In this document: piece after piece, positions 44,681 to 55,622 of the stretch
How positions within the stretch are numbered: the stretch's first letter is position 1
How the letters are laid out: each line of letters starts with the position of its first letter
Source of the DNA: Hexactinellida sp. DTS-2022
Lineage: Eukaryota; Porifera; Hexactinellida
Direction: 5' to 3'
Length of the DNA stretch: 64,000 nt
NCBI GenBank assembly: GCA_028753945.1
Contig: JAPNXP010000018.1
Coordinates: forward strand, 1,116,001-1,180,000
Translations under genes and position numbers: made by a program
Notes under the pieces: model-generated
Databases searched by the model: none
Told to the model about the DNA's origin: nothing
The model's input: the letters and a program-made list of their open reading frames with translations, nothing else

Positions 44681-47012
44681 TTAATTATAAGATTCAATTA
44701 AATTTCTAATTAAAGTAGCTTCTTCTTCCATTTCTTGTAGACTTCTGTCTTTTCTCTTCTCGTCCTTGTCATGTTCCTCTAGCTGTGAAATAGAAGGAAA
44801 ATTATATAATAACAATTATTAATTAAGGAAGTTTACTTACATCCAATTATTTCACTAAAAACACTTAAATCCGTAGAAATACTGATAATAATTCTTATTA
44901 TTATGATTATCGCTGGGTAACTATCTATTATTAAACTCGGATATTATACTTACTATTGCCTTACAGACTATAATTAGCATACTATAATGCTGCTAGCTAG
45001 CTCGCTGCGCAGCATCCGTGGCACCCCCTCACTAGCGAGAGCCTCGGCTCTACTGAGCTACCCTATGCACCCCACACCTCTGCAGCAGCTGAGGTACGAA
45101 GGAGGGTCAGCACACGCCAGCTGGAAGATGGGGAAGTTAACAGCTGGCATTACCTACGTTGCTCTGCCTGTCGGGCTTATCTACCCCCATCCCATCGTAA
45201 GCTACACACTGGGCATCTGCATACCTCTCTACACATACTTCTGCTTGCACGAGATAGTTACAGACTACACCAACAAGAAGCCACTGCTTAACTTTATACT
45301 CAGCACCACGACTATTCTTATCACGACTGCTGGTCTTATTTCGCTCGGATACTTTAATATCATGGACGTGGGAATAGCTAGTGCTCTACGCGGATTACTG
45401 TCTTTGTAATAATTATTAACTGCATTAGTTTAGTATATAAGCGAGTAATTCTAAATTAAATTAATTTAATCAACAGTATTATTTACTCACCTCTTTATAA
45501 ATGTCGTCATTGTTCAAAAAGTCTCCCTTCTTCCTCGGCAGAATGTGAACATGTACGTGCTGTTTAAACAATGTTATTATAATAAGCATGCTACGGCAAT
45601 ATACTATATAGTACATATAACTAGAGTTAATGTTAAAGATACCTTGACACTCTGTCCTGCTTCCGGGCCATCCTATGACAAAAGTAAAATAATAGTATTA
45701 TGTTCAAGTTGACTAAATTCAAAGTCTGCATATCCATTTACGAATTTTCAACTTGGATTAATTTGTTTAACAATTTTGTAAACAACAAAAATGAATGTTC
45801 GTATTAAGGGATTGTAAATGTCAAATTCGAAATTAGCATATGTATTTAATTTCATTAAATTAAATTTCTTGAAAATGAAAATTATTGAAATTGAAATACC
45901 TGAAGAGAAATAGTGAGCGAGGTAGACTTGTACATATTCTCAATGACAACAGACACTCTCTGTACCATCATGAACAGGTCTCTAACTTCATCAGCTGTCA
46001 GACCAGCGAACCTCTCAACTGATCGTAGAGGTGCCACCAACACATCTTACCACATTAAGGAGTATAAGTATATTGAAGTGTGTATAATTATATTATAAGA
46101 GGATACGCCCTGGCAATACTGGTCTCTTGTTGACGAATGCATAAGATAGGCTAGTCTGGTACATGGCCTACTTAATATACGGCTAGATATGTCACCGAGA
46201 AGGCCAGTTTCTAATTTTCATTTTAGGATAAACTATGCCTCCTATTGTGGTTTATTGGGTTGTATATGGGGTAATCAACCATTGCGAGTCCATTAGAACC
46301 ACTTTTGAGAATATCAGATTTGTGGTTAAGCTGTTTAGGCGCAATTTAATGATGACGGTAACAATTTATGGTAAAATGAAAAATTTTCAAATATCATAAA
46401 TTTCAGTTTCTTCCCATTTTCTAATAATTTTATAATAGGAATACTAATATAGGGATATATTTCATACCCCAAAGACTACTAAATCACAAAATGGCGACAT
46501 TTTAAAAAAATTTAAAAATTATTAAGCAACCACATGCTAAAATACAAGTAGTATCCGAATTAAAACTTACTATTTTTGTACATAAAACGTTTATAATTGC
46601 TGGTTTATATATATTCATTCTCATTATATATTCGGAAAATGTATTCTAAGTATATTAGCAAATTATTTTCATTTTCTCGCAGTTCTTTAGACTCGAATTT
46701 TACATTTTTGTATATTTGTGGTGTCATCATTAAATGGCGCCTAAACAGCTTAACCACAAATCTGAGATTCTCAAAAGTGGTTCTAATGAACTCGCAATGG
46801 TTGATTACCCCATATACAACCAAAATAACAACAATAGGAGGCATAGTTTATCCTAAAATGAAAATTTGAAACTGGCCTTCTCGTTTTATGGCCTTCTCGG
46901 TGACATATCTAGCCGTATATTAAGTAGGCCATGTCTGGTAGAATGTTAAGGTTGGGGGAATCATCACATGACCAAAACGAAGAAATTCTGTTAACACTTT
47001 TCCAGTAGCCAT
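44681..47012 (-). CDS. FHIT: FHIT dinucleoside triphosphatase, first exon interrupted by a transposon
   Basis: HIT-family Ap3A hydrolase. Exons on the minus strand: 47012-46941 plus 46161-46107 (one exon split by the element at 46162-46933), 46045-45900, 45672-45643 (30 nt), 45559-45491, 44782-44681. Without the element the coding length is 474 nt, 157 residues plus stop (human 147). Conserved parts: [50 protein letters not shown] and the catalytic histidine triad [15 protein letters not shown]. All exon phases agree. As it stands in this sequence the reading frame is broken after residue 24. SDHD lies in the last intron on the other strand. The element explains the break fully, so the gene was intact recently. 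Confidence 0.9.
44987..45409 (+). CDS. SDHD: Succinate dehydrogenase cytochrome b small subunit
   Basis: Membrane anchor subunit of mitochondrial complex II. 140 residues, close to the usual size. The N-terminus ([20 protein letters not shown]) is a typical mitochondrial presequence. The anchor domain has three hydrophobic segments: [33 protein letters not shown] and [20 protein letters not shown]. The family end [20 protein letters not shown] matches human [20 protein letters not shown]. VTDY is conserved, but the histidine that binds heme in human SDHD (LHGHWGLGQVVTDY) has no His at the aligned position; Tyr, Cys and a His just before EIVTDY are present instead. Nested in the last FHIT intron, opposite strand, without introns. 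Confidence 0.88.
   Translation: MLLASSLRSIRGTPSLARASALLSYPMHPTPLQQLRYEGGSAHASWKMGKLTAGITYVALPVGLIYPHPIVSYTLGICIPLYTYFCLHEIVTDYTNKKPLLNFILSTTTILITTAGLISLGYFNIMDVGIASALRGLLSL
46162..46933. mobile_element. Foldback element inserted in FHIT exon 1, 7-bp duplication
   Basis: 772-bp element whose ends CATGGCCTACTTAATATACG and GTATATTAAGTAGGCCATG are inverted repeats that extend about 180-195 bp inward (46162-46342 and 46737-46933; the right arm has a 16-bp extra copy of ttttatggccttct). Direct repeats tctggta flank it at 46155-46161 and 46934-46940. Each arm has an inward-facing frame starting MPPIVV: plus strand 46235-46399 (54 residues) and minus strand 46844-46605 (79 residues). No transposase is present. 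A 7-bp duplication does not fit Tc1/mariner or hAT and leaves the superfamily open. Confidence 0.88.
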
Positions 47013-47103
47013 CTGTTTTTAAAAGTACTAAATACGTTCGTATTATTAGAAAATTTGTGAATATTCATTGTACGTATTTGACGGTATTTCAATCAATTGT
47101 AAT

Positions 47104-47854
47104 TAGGGGTCTCAATCCCGGAGCCTTTTTCCAATCCCGGGATTCCGGGATTGGAATCATGTTCAATCCCGGGATCCCGGGATTGATCAAATAATTTATT
47201 GACACTTGACCAATCATGCAAATATGTTGAATTAATGTAATTGTGTATTGATTGATGACTCCATTACATAATAAATAGAGCATAAGATCGTAGTATAGTA
47301 ATAATAATAATATTTTAATTAAGATTTTTCTGATGATTCCTGATAGGAATTTAAATCTATATTTATATGAAATGGTTCAAGATTGTTGTTAATAAACAAA
47401 GCATCATGTTATCAAAAATTCACCTAATGACAAAGCCACACGTAATTGAACAAGTAACGAATAATTGATTACCGAGAAATGTAAGCGATAAAAATGAATT
47501 AAAGAATATATTTACAGTCAGGTTCTTTTATTATGAACATTCAAGGGACCAAAAATTGTGTTCATAATAGAGAGACTTCATAATAAGCGAACTCAACTTA
47601 ATACAACCCCTATGTAAGTTGTTAAATTGGGACTGTAGGGTTTGTTCATAATAATAAATCTTCATATTATCAGACGAAATCTTGTTCATAATAAGCAGAC
47701 CTGACAGTATATGTCATGCGAGAAGATAATATTCACATCAGGCTCACAATCATTGCTATACTCATAATATATCTGGATCCCGGGATTGGAAAGTCTAATC
47801 CCGGGATTGAATCCCGGGCTAAAATGGACCGGGATCCCGGGATTGAGACCCCTA
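47104..47854. mobile_element. hAT-like non-autonomous element with 8-bp duplication
   Basis: 751-bp element, ends TAGGGGTCTCAATCCCGG and CCGGGATTGAGACCCCTA, flanked by the perfect 8-bp direct repeat attgtaat (47096-47103 and 47855-47862). The ends are extended by repeated cccgggattg units. No transposase ORF. It carries a second element at 47515-47707. Lies between the FHIT start (47012) and the OTUB1 end (48028), so it may affect the FHIT promoter. Confidence 0.9.
47515..47707. mobile_element. TA-flanked MITE inside the hAT-like element
   Basis: Ends CAGTCAGGTTCTTTTATTAT and ATAATAAGCAGACCTGACAG, with TA on each side; inside, cataataagcgaac and ttcataataa units are inverted around the centre. 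Its position inside the 47104-47854 element shows it inserted later. Confidence 0.75.
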
Positions 47855-48027
47855 ATTGTAATTAATTGTTCTGAAGATTTATTATGGTTCCTAATTTTCA
47901 AATATATAATCTTACCGTTGACAGACTGATAGTTGTATATTCTAGCACAAACGGAACAACTAATCAATGCAGTATATTGTTACTCTAATCATCCAACAAC
48001 GTATTTAGTCTCGAACACACAAACTAT

Positions 48028-50685
48028 CTAAGCATAGAGAATATCATAATGTCCTGGTCTGTATAGCAAGTTGACAGTTACTTTGAGAGAGCTCTTCTCC
48101 TGGAAATTATGAGCTACTACTTTCTTCCCTCTATCCATGTACAGTACGTTTATCCTAACGTTAAGACAGTCGGATACTGCGGAAATGTGCATGTGATCGC
48201 TCTCCACATACATTGGCTCTACTTCCTACAGAATTATTTATAAATACTAACTATTCCATCCAGGCTTTCATGCAAACAAAATTTTCTGCGAAACTAGATT
48301 AAATATGAGCTTGCTCACACGCGCCTAAAATACTCGATTGTTTTACGTCTATGGGAGCAGCTCTCGATTTTCGCGTGCCTAGACAAGTTTCTATCAAAAT
48401 TACGCGTTGCGTACTCCTGTATAAAACCCTGATTCAATTAGTTCTATGAATGAGTGCTTACTTCCGAGAGGAATGCCTTTATATCCGGGTACTTCGATCC
48501 GATGAAGTTAAGATAGAACTCTGGATTGCGTTGCAGCTGTGCTGACACGACTAGCCGCATGAAACAAACCAGGTAGTCGGAGAGTGCGGAGTCCTGATAA
48601 GTCTAACAGAATATATCTATTCATTCATTCCTGCACTCACGTATTATATACTAACTTACCTTAAGGAGGTAGTTAATGTCTGTCTCTTCCTCTTTCAGTT
48701 TTTCTACCACTTCCATAAACTTGAATACAATAGACTTAATCAACAATCTATGTACAGTAGAGTCTCGTTAGTACGAACACCAGGGGACCGTCAAAATGCA
48801 TTCGCCTTATCCGGAATTCGTATTGACCGGTGGCATTCGTATTGAAAAGGCTTTGAAGGGGACTGAAATAATGTTTGTACGTATTAACCGGAAACGTATT
48901 AACATTGTTCGTACAAACGAGGTTCTACTGCATTGTACAGTTAACTGTACAATGCAGTAGAATGGGACCAGTCAATTAATCTCGGATAATCGAGGTTGAA
49001 CTGCAGTTCAACCTCGATTATCCGAGATTAATTGACTGGTCCCAAGAGTTCGGATAATCAAGGTTGCACTTGTATTTAACACAGTTTTTCTATAATACGT
49101 ACATTATCGTAAAAGTCTTCTACAGTCATCTCGGGATATCCATGCTGGTCAATAAGCTCGTACTTCACAGCTGCCAGGTAGGGTTTAATTCTTTTTAAAT
49201 AAAATAAATAATAATATACGTATATTTGTATGTTATTTGCTATTATTATAATCATTATACGTACTTGTCGATATCTGATTTGTTGGAGATGAGCTGTTCC
49301 ATAAGTGAAAACCCAAAACTTCTAAAAAAGCAGTTTCCATCCTGTCTAATTCTCCGAATCTTCTTAAAGCTCTTCTCCACTTCCTAATATAGTTAGTTAT
49401 AGGGGGTTATGGAATCAATTTATATAGCAAATACAGTAGAACACCAGGGGACCGTCAAATCTGTTCGTATTAACCGTGTTCGTAAAAACGAGGTTTTATT
49501 GTAGTATAATTGATACGAGCCCTTCGGTCTCGGTCGCTTTGCGACAGATCGGTGCTACGCACCTCAAGTTAACGGCCGCTGTGCGGCCTTACTCCTCACA
49601 TTTTCTACCATGGAAATGGTAGATAAGGACGTTATGATTTTGATTTTCATTAATTTGTTTACCTATTTGTATAAACAAACAACAACAACAAATACTCATA
49701 TTAGAATTTATAAATGCGAAATTCGTGTTCAGCACACTTGTTTACTTATAATACCCGTTGAAAGCTAACTTCTAGGTTGATTTTGAATTTTCATTAATTT
49801 GTTTACCTATTTTGTGTAAACAACAACAACAAATATTCATATTAGAAAATTATAACCGCGAAAATCGTGTTCAGCATACTTGATTACCTATAATACCCGT
49901 TGGAAGCTAACTTCTAGGTTGATTTTGAATTTTCATTAATTTGTTTACCAATTTTGTGTAAACAACAACAAATATTAATATGAGAAATTTATAAACGCGA
50001 AATTCGTGTTCAGCATACTTGTTTATCGATTATAACATTTGAAAGTTAGTTTATATCCCAATATTAATTGCGGTTTCTATTCCCCCATCACTTTAATATA
50101 ATCCGGACAAACACACACACACACACACAAACACACAAACAACAATCGAGATTTAATAATATAGATTATTGCCTGTATCTTAGCTTGGTACACCAGATCA
50201 TCTTCTGCATAGACACCCTTGAGGACACTGATCTCCTCTACGTCACCAACTAACAGCTGTTTCGATACCTGTTATACTCACTCACTTAACATACGCGTGG
50301 TGATAACAGCTGTTAATTATTATACCTCTTTCTCGATGTCTTGCTTCATATGCTCCACTGCCTGGTCATGTTCCATTGCTATAGAAATAACCTAAGTCTT
50401 GTTATTCACAATCAAGTATAACTCTCCATGTAGGATAAATACAATATTACCAGACAACTTCAGATACTCTGGTATTTCTGGTTTGCTATTCTCGGATGTC
50501 TCCTCCACTTTATCTGCTGGATCTTGTAGTTTTTCCTTTGGATTTTCTACTAGTTTTGTTGGATTTACAACTTTTACTTTTGGATTTTCAACTTTTTCTT
50601 TTGGTTCTTCAGCTTTTTCTGTTGTTTTCTCTAAATTTTCTACAATACTTTCTGCTGGAACATCTTCGGTATTATTGGTTGCCAT
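48028..50685 (-). CDS. OTUB1: OTUB1-like ubiquitin thioesterase (otubain)
   Basis: OTU deubiquitinase that prefers K48 chains. Exons on the minus strand: 50685-50451, 50378-50326, 50268-50173, about 49388-49268, 49196-49106, 48722-48661, 48603-48465, 48228-48028. The catalytic cysteine is in QDGNCFFRSFG and the histidine in YRPGHYDILY; ESDHMHISAVSDCLNVRINV and YMDRG follow the family closely. The N-terminal extension is unusual: about 60 residues of Lys/Glu/Pro heptad-like repeats (EEPKEKVENPKVKVVNPTKL) in place of the short acidic human N-terminus. The intron after 50173 starts with GC (CAG|GCAATA). Middle exon ends are approximate. Confidence 0.9.
48755..48930. mobile_element. TA-flanked MITE, 'cagtagaacctcgtta' family
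   Basis: Left end CAGTAGAGTCTCGTTAGTAC after TA; right end ACAAACGAGGTTCTACTG, followed by CA rather than TA. Shares gacacc-agg-ggaccgtcaaaat text with the copy at 14593 in inverse order. In an OTUB1 intron. Confidence 0.75.
48964..49043. repeat. Perfect 80-bp palindrome
   Basis: The 40 bases 48964-49003 (gggaccagtcaattaatctc...) are the exact reverse complement of 49004-49043 (...ggttgatt type, ending attgactggtccc), with the centre at ctg|cag. It lies within a short element (about 48937-49073, tacagttaactg to gttgcacttgta) whose unit also appears in part as ccaagagttcggataatcaa. It looks like a head-to-head dimer of a TA-type MITE end. In an OTUB1 intron. Confidence 0.9.
49434..49501. mobile_element. 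Internally deleted MITE, 'cagtagaac' family
   Basis: 68-bp remnant with both ends (CAGTAGAACACCAGGGGACC and AAAAACGAGGTTTTATTG) between TA dinucleotides and only part of the centre (ctgttcgtattaaccgtgtt). A deletion derivative of the family at 48755. In an OTUB1 intron. Confidence 0.7.
49510..50150. repeat. Tandem ~170-bp repeat units plus CA microsatellite
   Basis: Three to four units of about 170 bp, each with cattaatttgtttacc, gtgtaaacaacaacaac, aaatattcatattagaaa, gcgaaattcgtgttcagca and tacccgttggaagctaactt. The array ends at ccatcactttaatataatcc followed by a cacacacaca run. Same family as 21975-22565. Occupies most of the OTUB1 intron 49389-50172. Confidence 0.75.
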
Positions 50686-51240
50686 TTCTTAAGCTAAGAT
50701 ATTTCTATTATTACGAATCCTTTAGCAAAATATTATGAATAATCATGAAGTTATTTGACACATCTTGGACAATTTTATGGGTGAATACCATATTTCCCCG
50801 AAAAAGCGCCCCTGCGCTTGTTTTTTCACCCGTAGCATATTCAGCCACCGACATTTATTCGAATATATGTTATGGGAGATGTTGTCAATCGGGAGATGTT
50901 GTCGAATCGCCAACATCTCCCGCGGGAGATGTTGGCGATTTACCATTATGGCTTCAGTTGTTTATAATTATGGTTTCTATTATTATAATATATATTATTA
51001 GTTAGCTAACTTATAAGTAAGTTATCTAATTTCTCATATACGTAGTAATTAACCTGCAAAATACAAAGGTTTATCTTTAATATCTTGTATATTTATACTC
51101 AATAAATTTTTACTGTGCCGACTATACTATAGTATAGTGGCCCAGTATTGGTCTTAGTGCTTTGGTTTGTTTTTACTGTGCCGACTATACTATAGTATAG
51201 TGGCCCAGTTCTAATCTCACTGCCTTGGATGTTTTTTGTT

Positions 51241-54060
51241 TTCTCCGTGTCGCCTCCCCAGGCTAAACCATAAGTGCTAGAGCTCTGAGATTTTCAGGAT
51301 AGGTGTCTGGTTGTTGATTAATGTGCACTTCGTGGCCTGATTTTTCAATTTCGACTTGGGAAAATTTTTAACGGGACTTTTAGCTTTTTTTGTCCCATAA
51401 GAAAATAAAAGCAATAACAAGAAAATTTTTCAAATCGTTAGCTTCAGAAAAGTATTTTGCAACTGATAGCTCTTCACGATTTTTTTAATCCGTCCTCATT
51501 TTCCTGAGAATTAGGCTCAAAGTTGCCACAATCCACCCTTAACTTTCTAAAATAGTAAATTCATTAATATTCAATTATGCAATTATTTCGTGGTTTCGAT
51601 CAAGATCTACTATTTATGAATAATTCAATTGATTCACTGTTATTTCGATTCAAGTTATTGTTGATATCATAATTACAATAAAGAATTCTAGTATATATGA
51701 ATAATTAATTTACATTCAATAGCTATTACTATACAAATCAATTTCTGATATCATAGTTACAATAATTTATTCTATTTATATGAATAATTCAATTTGATTC
51801 AATAGTATATAAATCGATTTCTAATACAATAGTTGTATTGAAGTTTTATCCTATATGAAAATTCAATTTCACTCAACAGTTATTCAATTTCAGAACGATT
51901 TCTGATATTCAAACAATGGATTAATGAGATGGAATATCTATTTGTATAAATATTTGTCTATTTGTGTGCTTGGTGCCCGAAATGTATTAGAGTGTAAGGG
52001 GGGGTTTATAAAGCATTTACGTATAATGGAAATATAAACTTAATCCCATATGTCATTCAAAGTAAGCGAGTATGCTGATTTCAATTTTAAAACGATGACT
52101 GATATACAAACAATGGATTAATGAAATGGAATATCTATTAAATGACTATTCGTCTGTGTGCGTGTTTGGTGGTCGAATTGTATTAGAGTGATAGGGGGTT
52201 ATAATGGGAATATAAACTAGATCCCTTTTGTCATTCTAAGTAAACAAGTATGCTGATTTCCAATTTTAAACAGTATATTAATATTCAATGGATTAAAGCA
52301 AATTAAATTAAATTGGAAATTTGTTTACTTAACTCAACTCAACTCACATTGCTAAAATAATTAACTATTTATATCATTTATTATCTATACATAATGAATG
52401 AATGACATTAAACCCAAGATGGTTCAAGATAGAAATAATTTAAAATCAACAATGGTTCCTTTATCCCGTACAACTTGTTAAATGAGACTAAACACTATGA
52501 GGCGTTCATGACATGGCGAAAAAAATCCAAAATTGCAGCTGTGCCGACAGCGTGTTCCTTTGGAGGCACTATCAATAAACCACCACCAAATATAGTGCCA
52601 CAAAAGGAACATGCGTCGGCACAGCTGCAATTTTGGATTTTTTTTTTTTCTCCGTGTCGCCTCCCCAGGCTAAACCATAAGTGCTAGAGCTCTGAGATTT
52701 TCAGGATAGGTGTCTGGTTGTTGATTAATGTGCACTTCGTGGCCTGATTTTTCAATTTCGACTTGGGAAAATTTTTAACGGGACTTTTAGCTTTTTTTGT
52801 CCCACAAGAAAATAAATGCAATAACAACAATTTTTTTTGAATCATTAGTATCAGAAAAGTATTTTGCAACTGATAGCTCTTCACGATTTTATTAATCCGT
52901 CCTCATTTTCCTGAGAATTAGGCTCAAAGTTGCCACAATTCACCCTTAACTTTCTAAAATCGCAAAATCATTAATATTCAATTATGCAATTATTTCGTGG
53001 TTTCGATGAATAACTACTATTTAATATTTATGAATAATTCAATTAGATTCAGTGTTATTTCGATTCAAGTTATTGTTGATATTATAATCACAATAAAGAA
53101 TTCTAGTATATATGAATAACTAATTTACATTCAATAGCTATTACTATACAAATCTATTTCTGATATCATAGTTACAATAATTTATTCTATTTATATGAAT
53201 AATTCAATTTGATTCATAAGTATATAAATCGATTTCTAATACAATAGTTGTATTAAAGTTTTCTCCTATATGAAAATTCAATTTCACTCAACAGTTATTC
53301 AATTTCAGAACGATTTCTGATATTCAAACAATGGATTAATGAGATGGGATATCTATTTGTATAAATATTTGTCTATTTGTGTGCTTGGTGCCCGAAATGT
53401 ATTAGAGTGTAAGGGGGGGGGGGGGGGTTTATAAAGCATTTACGTATAATGGAAATATAAACTTAATCCCATATGTCATTCAAAGTAAGCGAGTATGCTG
53501 ATTTCAATTTTAAAACGATGACTGATATACAAACAATGGATTAATGAAATGGAATATCTATTAAATGACTATTCGTCTGTGTGCGTGTTTGGTGGTCGAA
53601 TTGTATTAGAGTGATAGGGGGTTATAATAGGAATATAAACTAGATCCCTTTTGTCATTCTAAGTAAACAAGTATGCTGATTTCCAATTTTAAACAGTATA
53701 TTAATATTCAATGGATTAAAGCAAATTAAATTAAATTGGAAATTTGTTTACTTAACTCCACTCAACTCACATTGCTAAAATAATTAACTATTTATATCAT
53801 TTATTATCTATACATAATGAATGAATGGCATTAAACCCAAGATGGTTCAAGATAGAAATAATTTAAAATCAACAATGGTTCCTTTGTCCCGTACAACTTG
53901 TTAAATGAGACTAAACACTATGAGGTGTTCATGACATGGCGAAAAAAATCCAAAATTGCAGCTGTGCCACAAGCGTGTTCCTTTGGAGGCACTATCAATA
54001 AACCACCACCAAAATATAGTGCCACAAAAGGAACATGCGTCGGCACAGCTGCAATTTTGA
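51241..54060. repeat. Two tandem copies of a ~1.41-kb unit
   Basis: 51241-52650 and 52651-54060 are near-identical direct repeats. Both contain cgcctccccaggctaaacca, tgcgcacttcgtggcctg-type text, attcaatttcactcaacag and gtattagagtgtaaggggg (the G run is longer in copy 2, at 53411). Both end in a ~120-bp hairpin at 52517-52637 and 53940-54062. Before copy 1 a 38-bp segment (tgccgactatactatagtatagtg type) is itself present twice, at about 51115 and 51178. No credible protein-coding frame; short frames that read into the hairpin are by-products. Confidence 0.85.
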
Positions 54061-54095
54061 ATTTTTTTGTTTTGTGTCAATGATAACAATAAATA

Positions 54096-54244
54096 CAGTG
54101 AACTCCCGTTGTAACGAAGTCGGATATACCGAAATAACTGCTTTCAACGAATTGGAGATTTTCTCCCGCCTAAATGCATTAATTATTATCCGGATATAAC
54201 GAAGGAATTTACAGATCCCAAGCACTTCGTTATAACAATAGTTT
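54096..54244. mobile_element. TA-flanked MITE, 'cggatataacgaa' family, degraded right end
   Basis: Left end CAGTGAACTCCCGTTGTAAC after TA, right side cacttcgttataacaatag with the last bases lost. Starts just after the second 1.4-kb repeat unit. Confidence 0.7.
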
Positions 54245-54539
54245 AAGGATATACCAGATCCGACCGGATCTCAAAAAAGTGGATCCGGTGCATCTCTACT
54301 AGAGTTCACCATATTCCTATTATAAATTGTAAATTCGAAATTCGTTTTCATACTGACTGTTTAAGAACTAAGCTGGTATAATAAAGACGACTTGTTTAAT
54401 ATTAATCCAGTAAAATATCATACATACCTTGTATTAATAATCCCGAGATTAGATAGCATCTTAATCCGAAATCCCGAAACTATAAACCCTATTTCTAAGG
54501 TTAATTCAGTTAGTACGTACACACAGATAATACGTATTT

Positions 54540-54880
54540 ATCAAGGTTGCAACCGAATACTGATATATTTGGTTCAACCGAATATTATTTGCCGAATAGT
54601 TGATATTTGTTTGCCAACCCTGATATCATTATTAGTATTCGGTTGCCCGACCGAATATCATCAGTATTCATATTCGGTTATTGCAGCCGAATATTATAAG
54701 TATTCGTATATTCGGTTAGGGCACCAAAGATTATCAGTATTAGTACTAGGTTTAAAGAAGCGAACATCATCAGTATTCGTATTCAGTTGAAGGAACCGAA
54801 TATTATCATTATCAGTATTCGGTTACTCAACCGAATATCAGTATTCGTATTCGGTAGGGCAACTATTCATGAATACTGAT
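54540..54880. repeat. Irregular repeat of 'accgaatatcatcagtattcgtattcggtt'
   Basis: About ten degenerate units of roughly 25-30 bp built from ccgaatatcatcagtattcg and its partial inverse (gaat/attc), spread over 340 bp. No coding sense. It lies inside the 50866-55803 block. Confidence 0.75.
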
Positions 54881-55439
54881 ATTGGTTCGAGCGGTTTCAA
54901 ACTTGATATTTATGCTTCCCAGAGGCCGAGAGTACATGATTTTCTTAATACTGAACCTAAGCAAAGTTTTTCAAATGTGATTATGATGGTACATAGTTGA
55001 ATCTGGAAAATTGTAAATTTGGGTGGTAATTACAAAAGTGCCACTTATGTGTTGCATACAGAAACCGTCTAAGTGTGATTACTGGTATAAATTAAACCGG
55101 AACGAATTTGCTATGCAATAGACAAACCCATGCCATGCCATAGAATTGATATATACTCTAAATAGTTCTGGACTAATTTGTTAAACGAACAATTTATGAC
55201 CGGAATCAATTTGCAGCCGGAACAAATATGTCAAAACAAAACAAACAAACAAATGTACAAAGTCGTTGATACTTCTCTTAGATATTCTAAGTTGTTTATA
55301 GATGGGTATTTCCGACACCCATGCAAAGTCTGTAGCTCTTACCAGTTCCTCAATCAATTCCGGACAAAAAATTTATTGAGTATAAATATACAAGATATTG
55401 AAGATAAACCTTTGTATTTTGCAGGTTAATTACTACGTA

Positions 55440-55622
55440 CAGTATAACCTCGTTAGTACGAACACATTTAATACGAATTTCCGGATAAGACGAACAAACA
55501 GATCCACAAAATCAGGTCCCTACAATGGCTATTGAATGGGTATTACTCCTTTAATACGAACTCCGGATAAAGCGAACAGATTTTTACCGTCCGTTGGTGT
55601 TCGTATTAACGAGGTTCTACTG
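55440..55622. mobile_element. TA-flanked MITE inserted in an inverted-repeat arm
   Basis: Ends CAGTATAACCTCGTTAGTAC and TTAACGAGGTTCTACTG. Comparison with the uninterrupted left arm (ttaattactacg|tatatgag in inverse) shows the insertion at a TA that is now present on both sides, direct evidence for TA target duplication. Confidence 0.9.

Noticed and set aside
46162..46933. The FHIT insertion as a normal spliceosomal intron
   Set aside because: No GT-AG, GC-AG or AT-AC boundary pair removes it while keeping the frame, and the flanking 7-bp duplication and inverted ends show it to be a transposon.
52475..54083. Two related 60-70-residue frames (MLNETKHYE...) as small genes
   Set aside because: They occur at the same place in both tandem 1.4-kb units and read into the hairpin arms; there is no sign of coding constraint.
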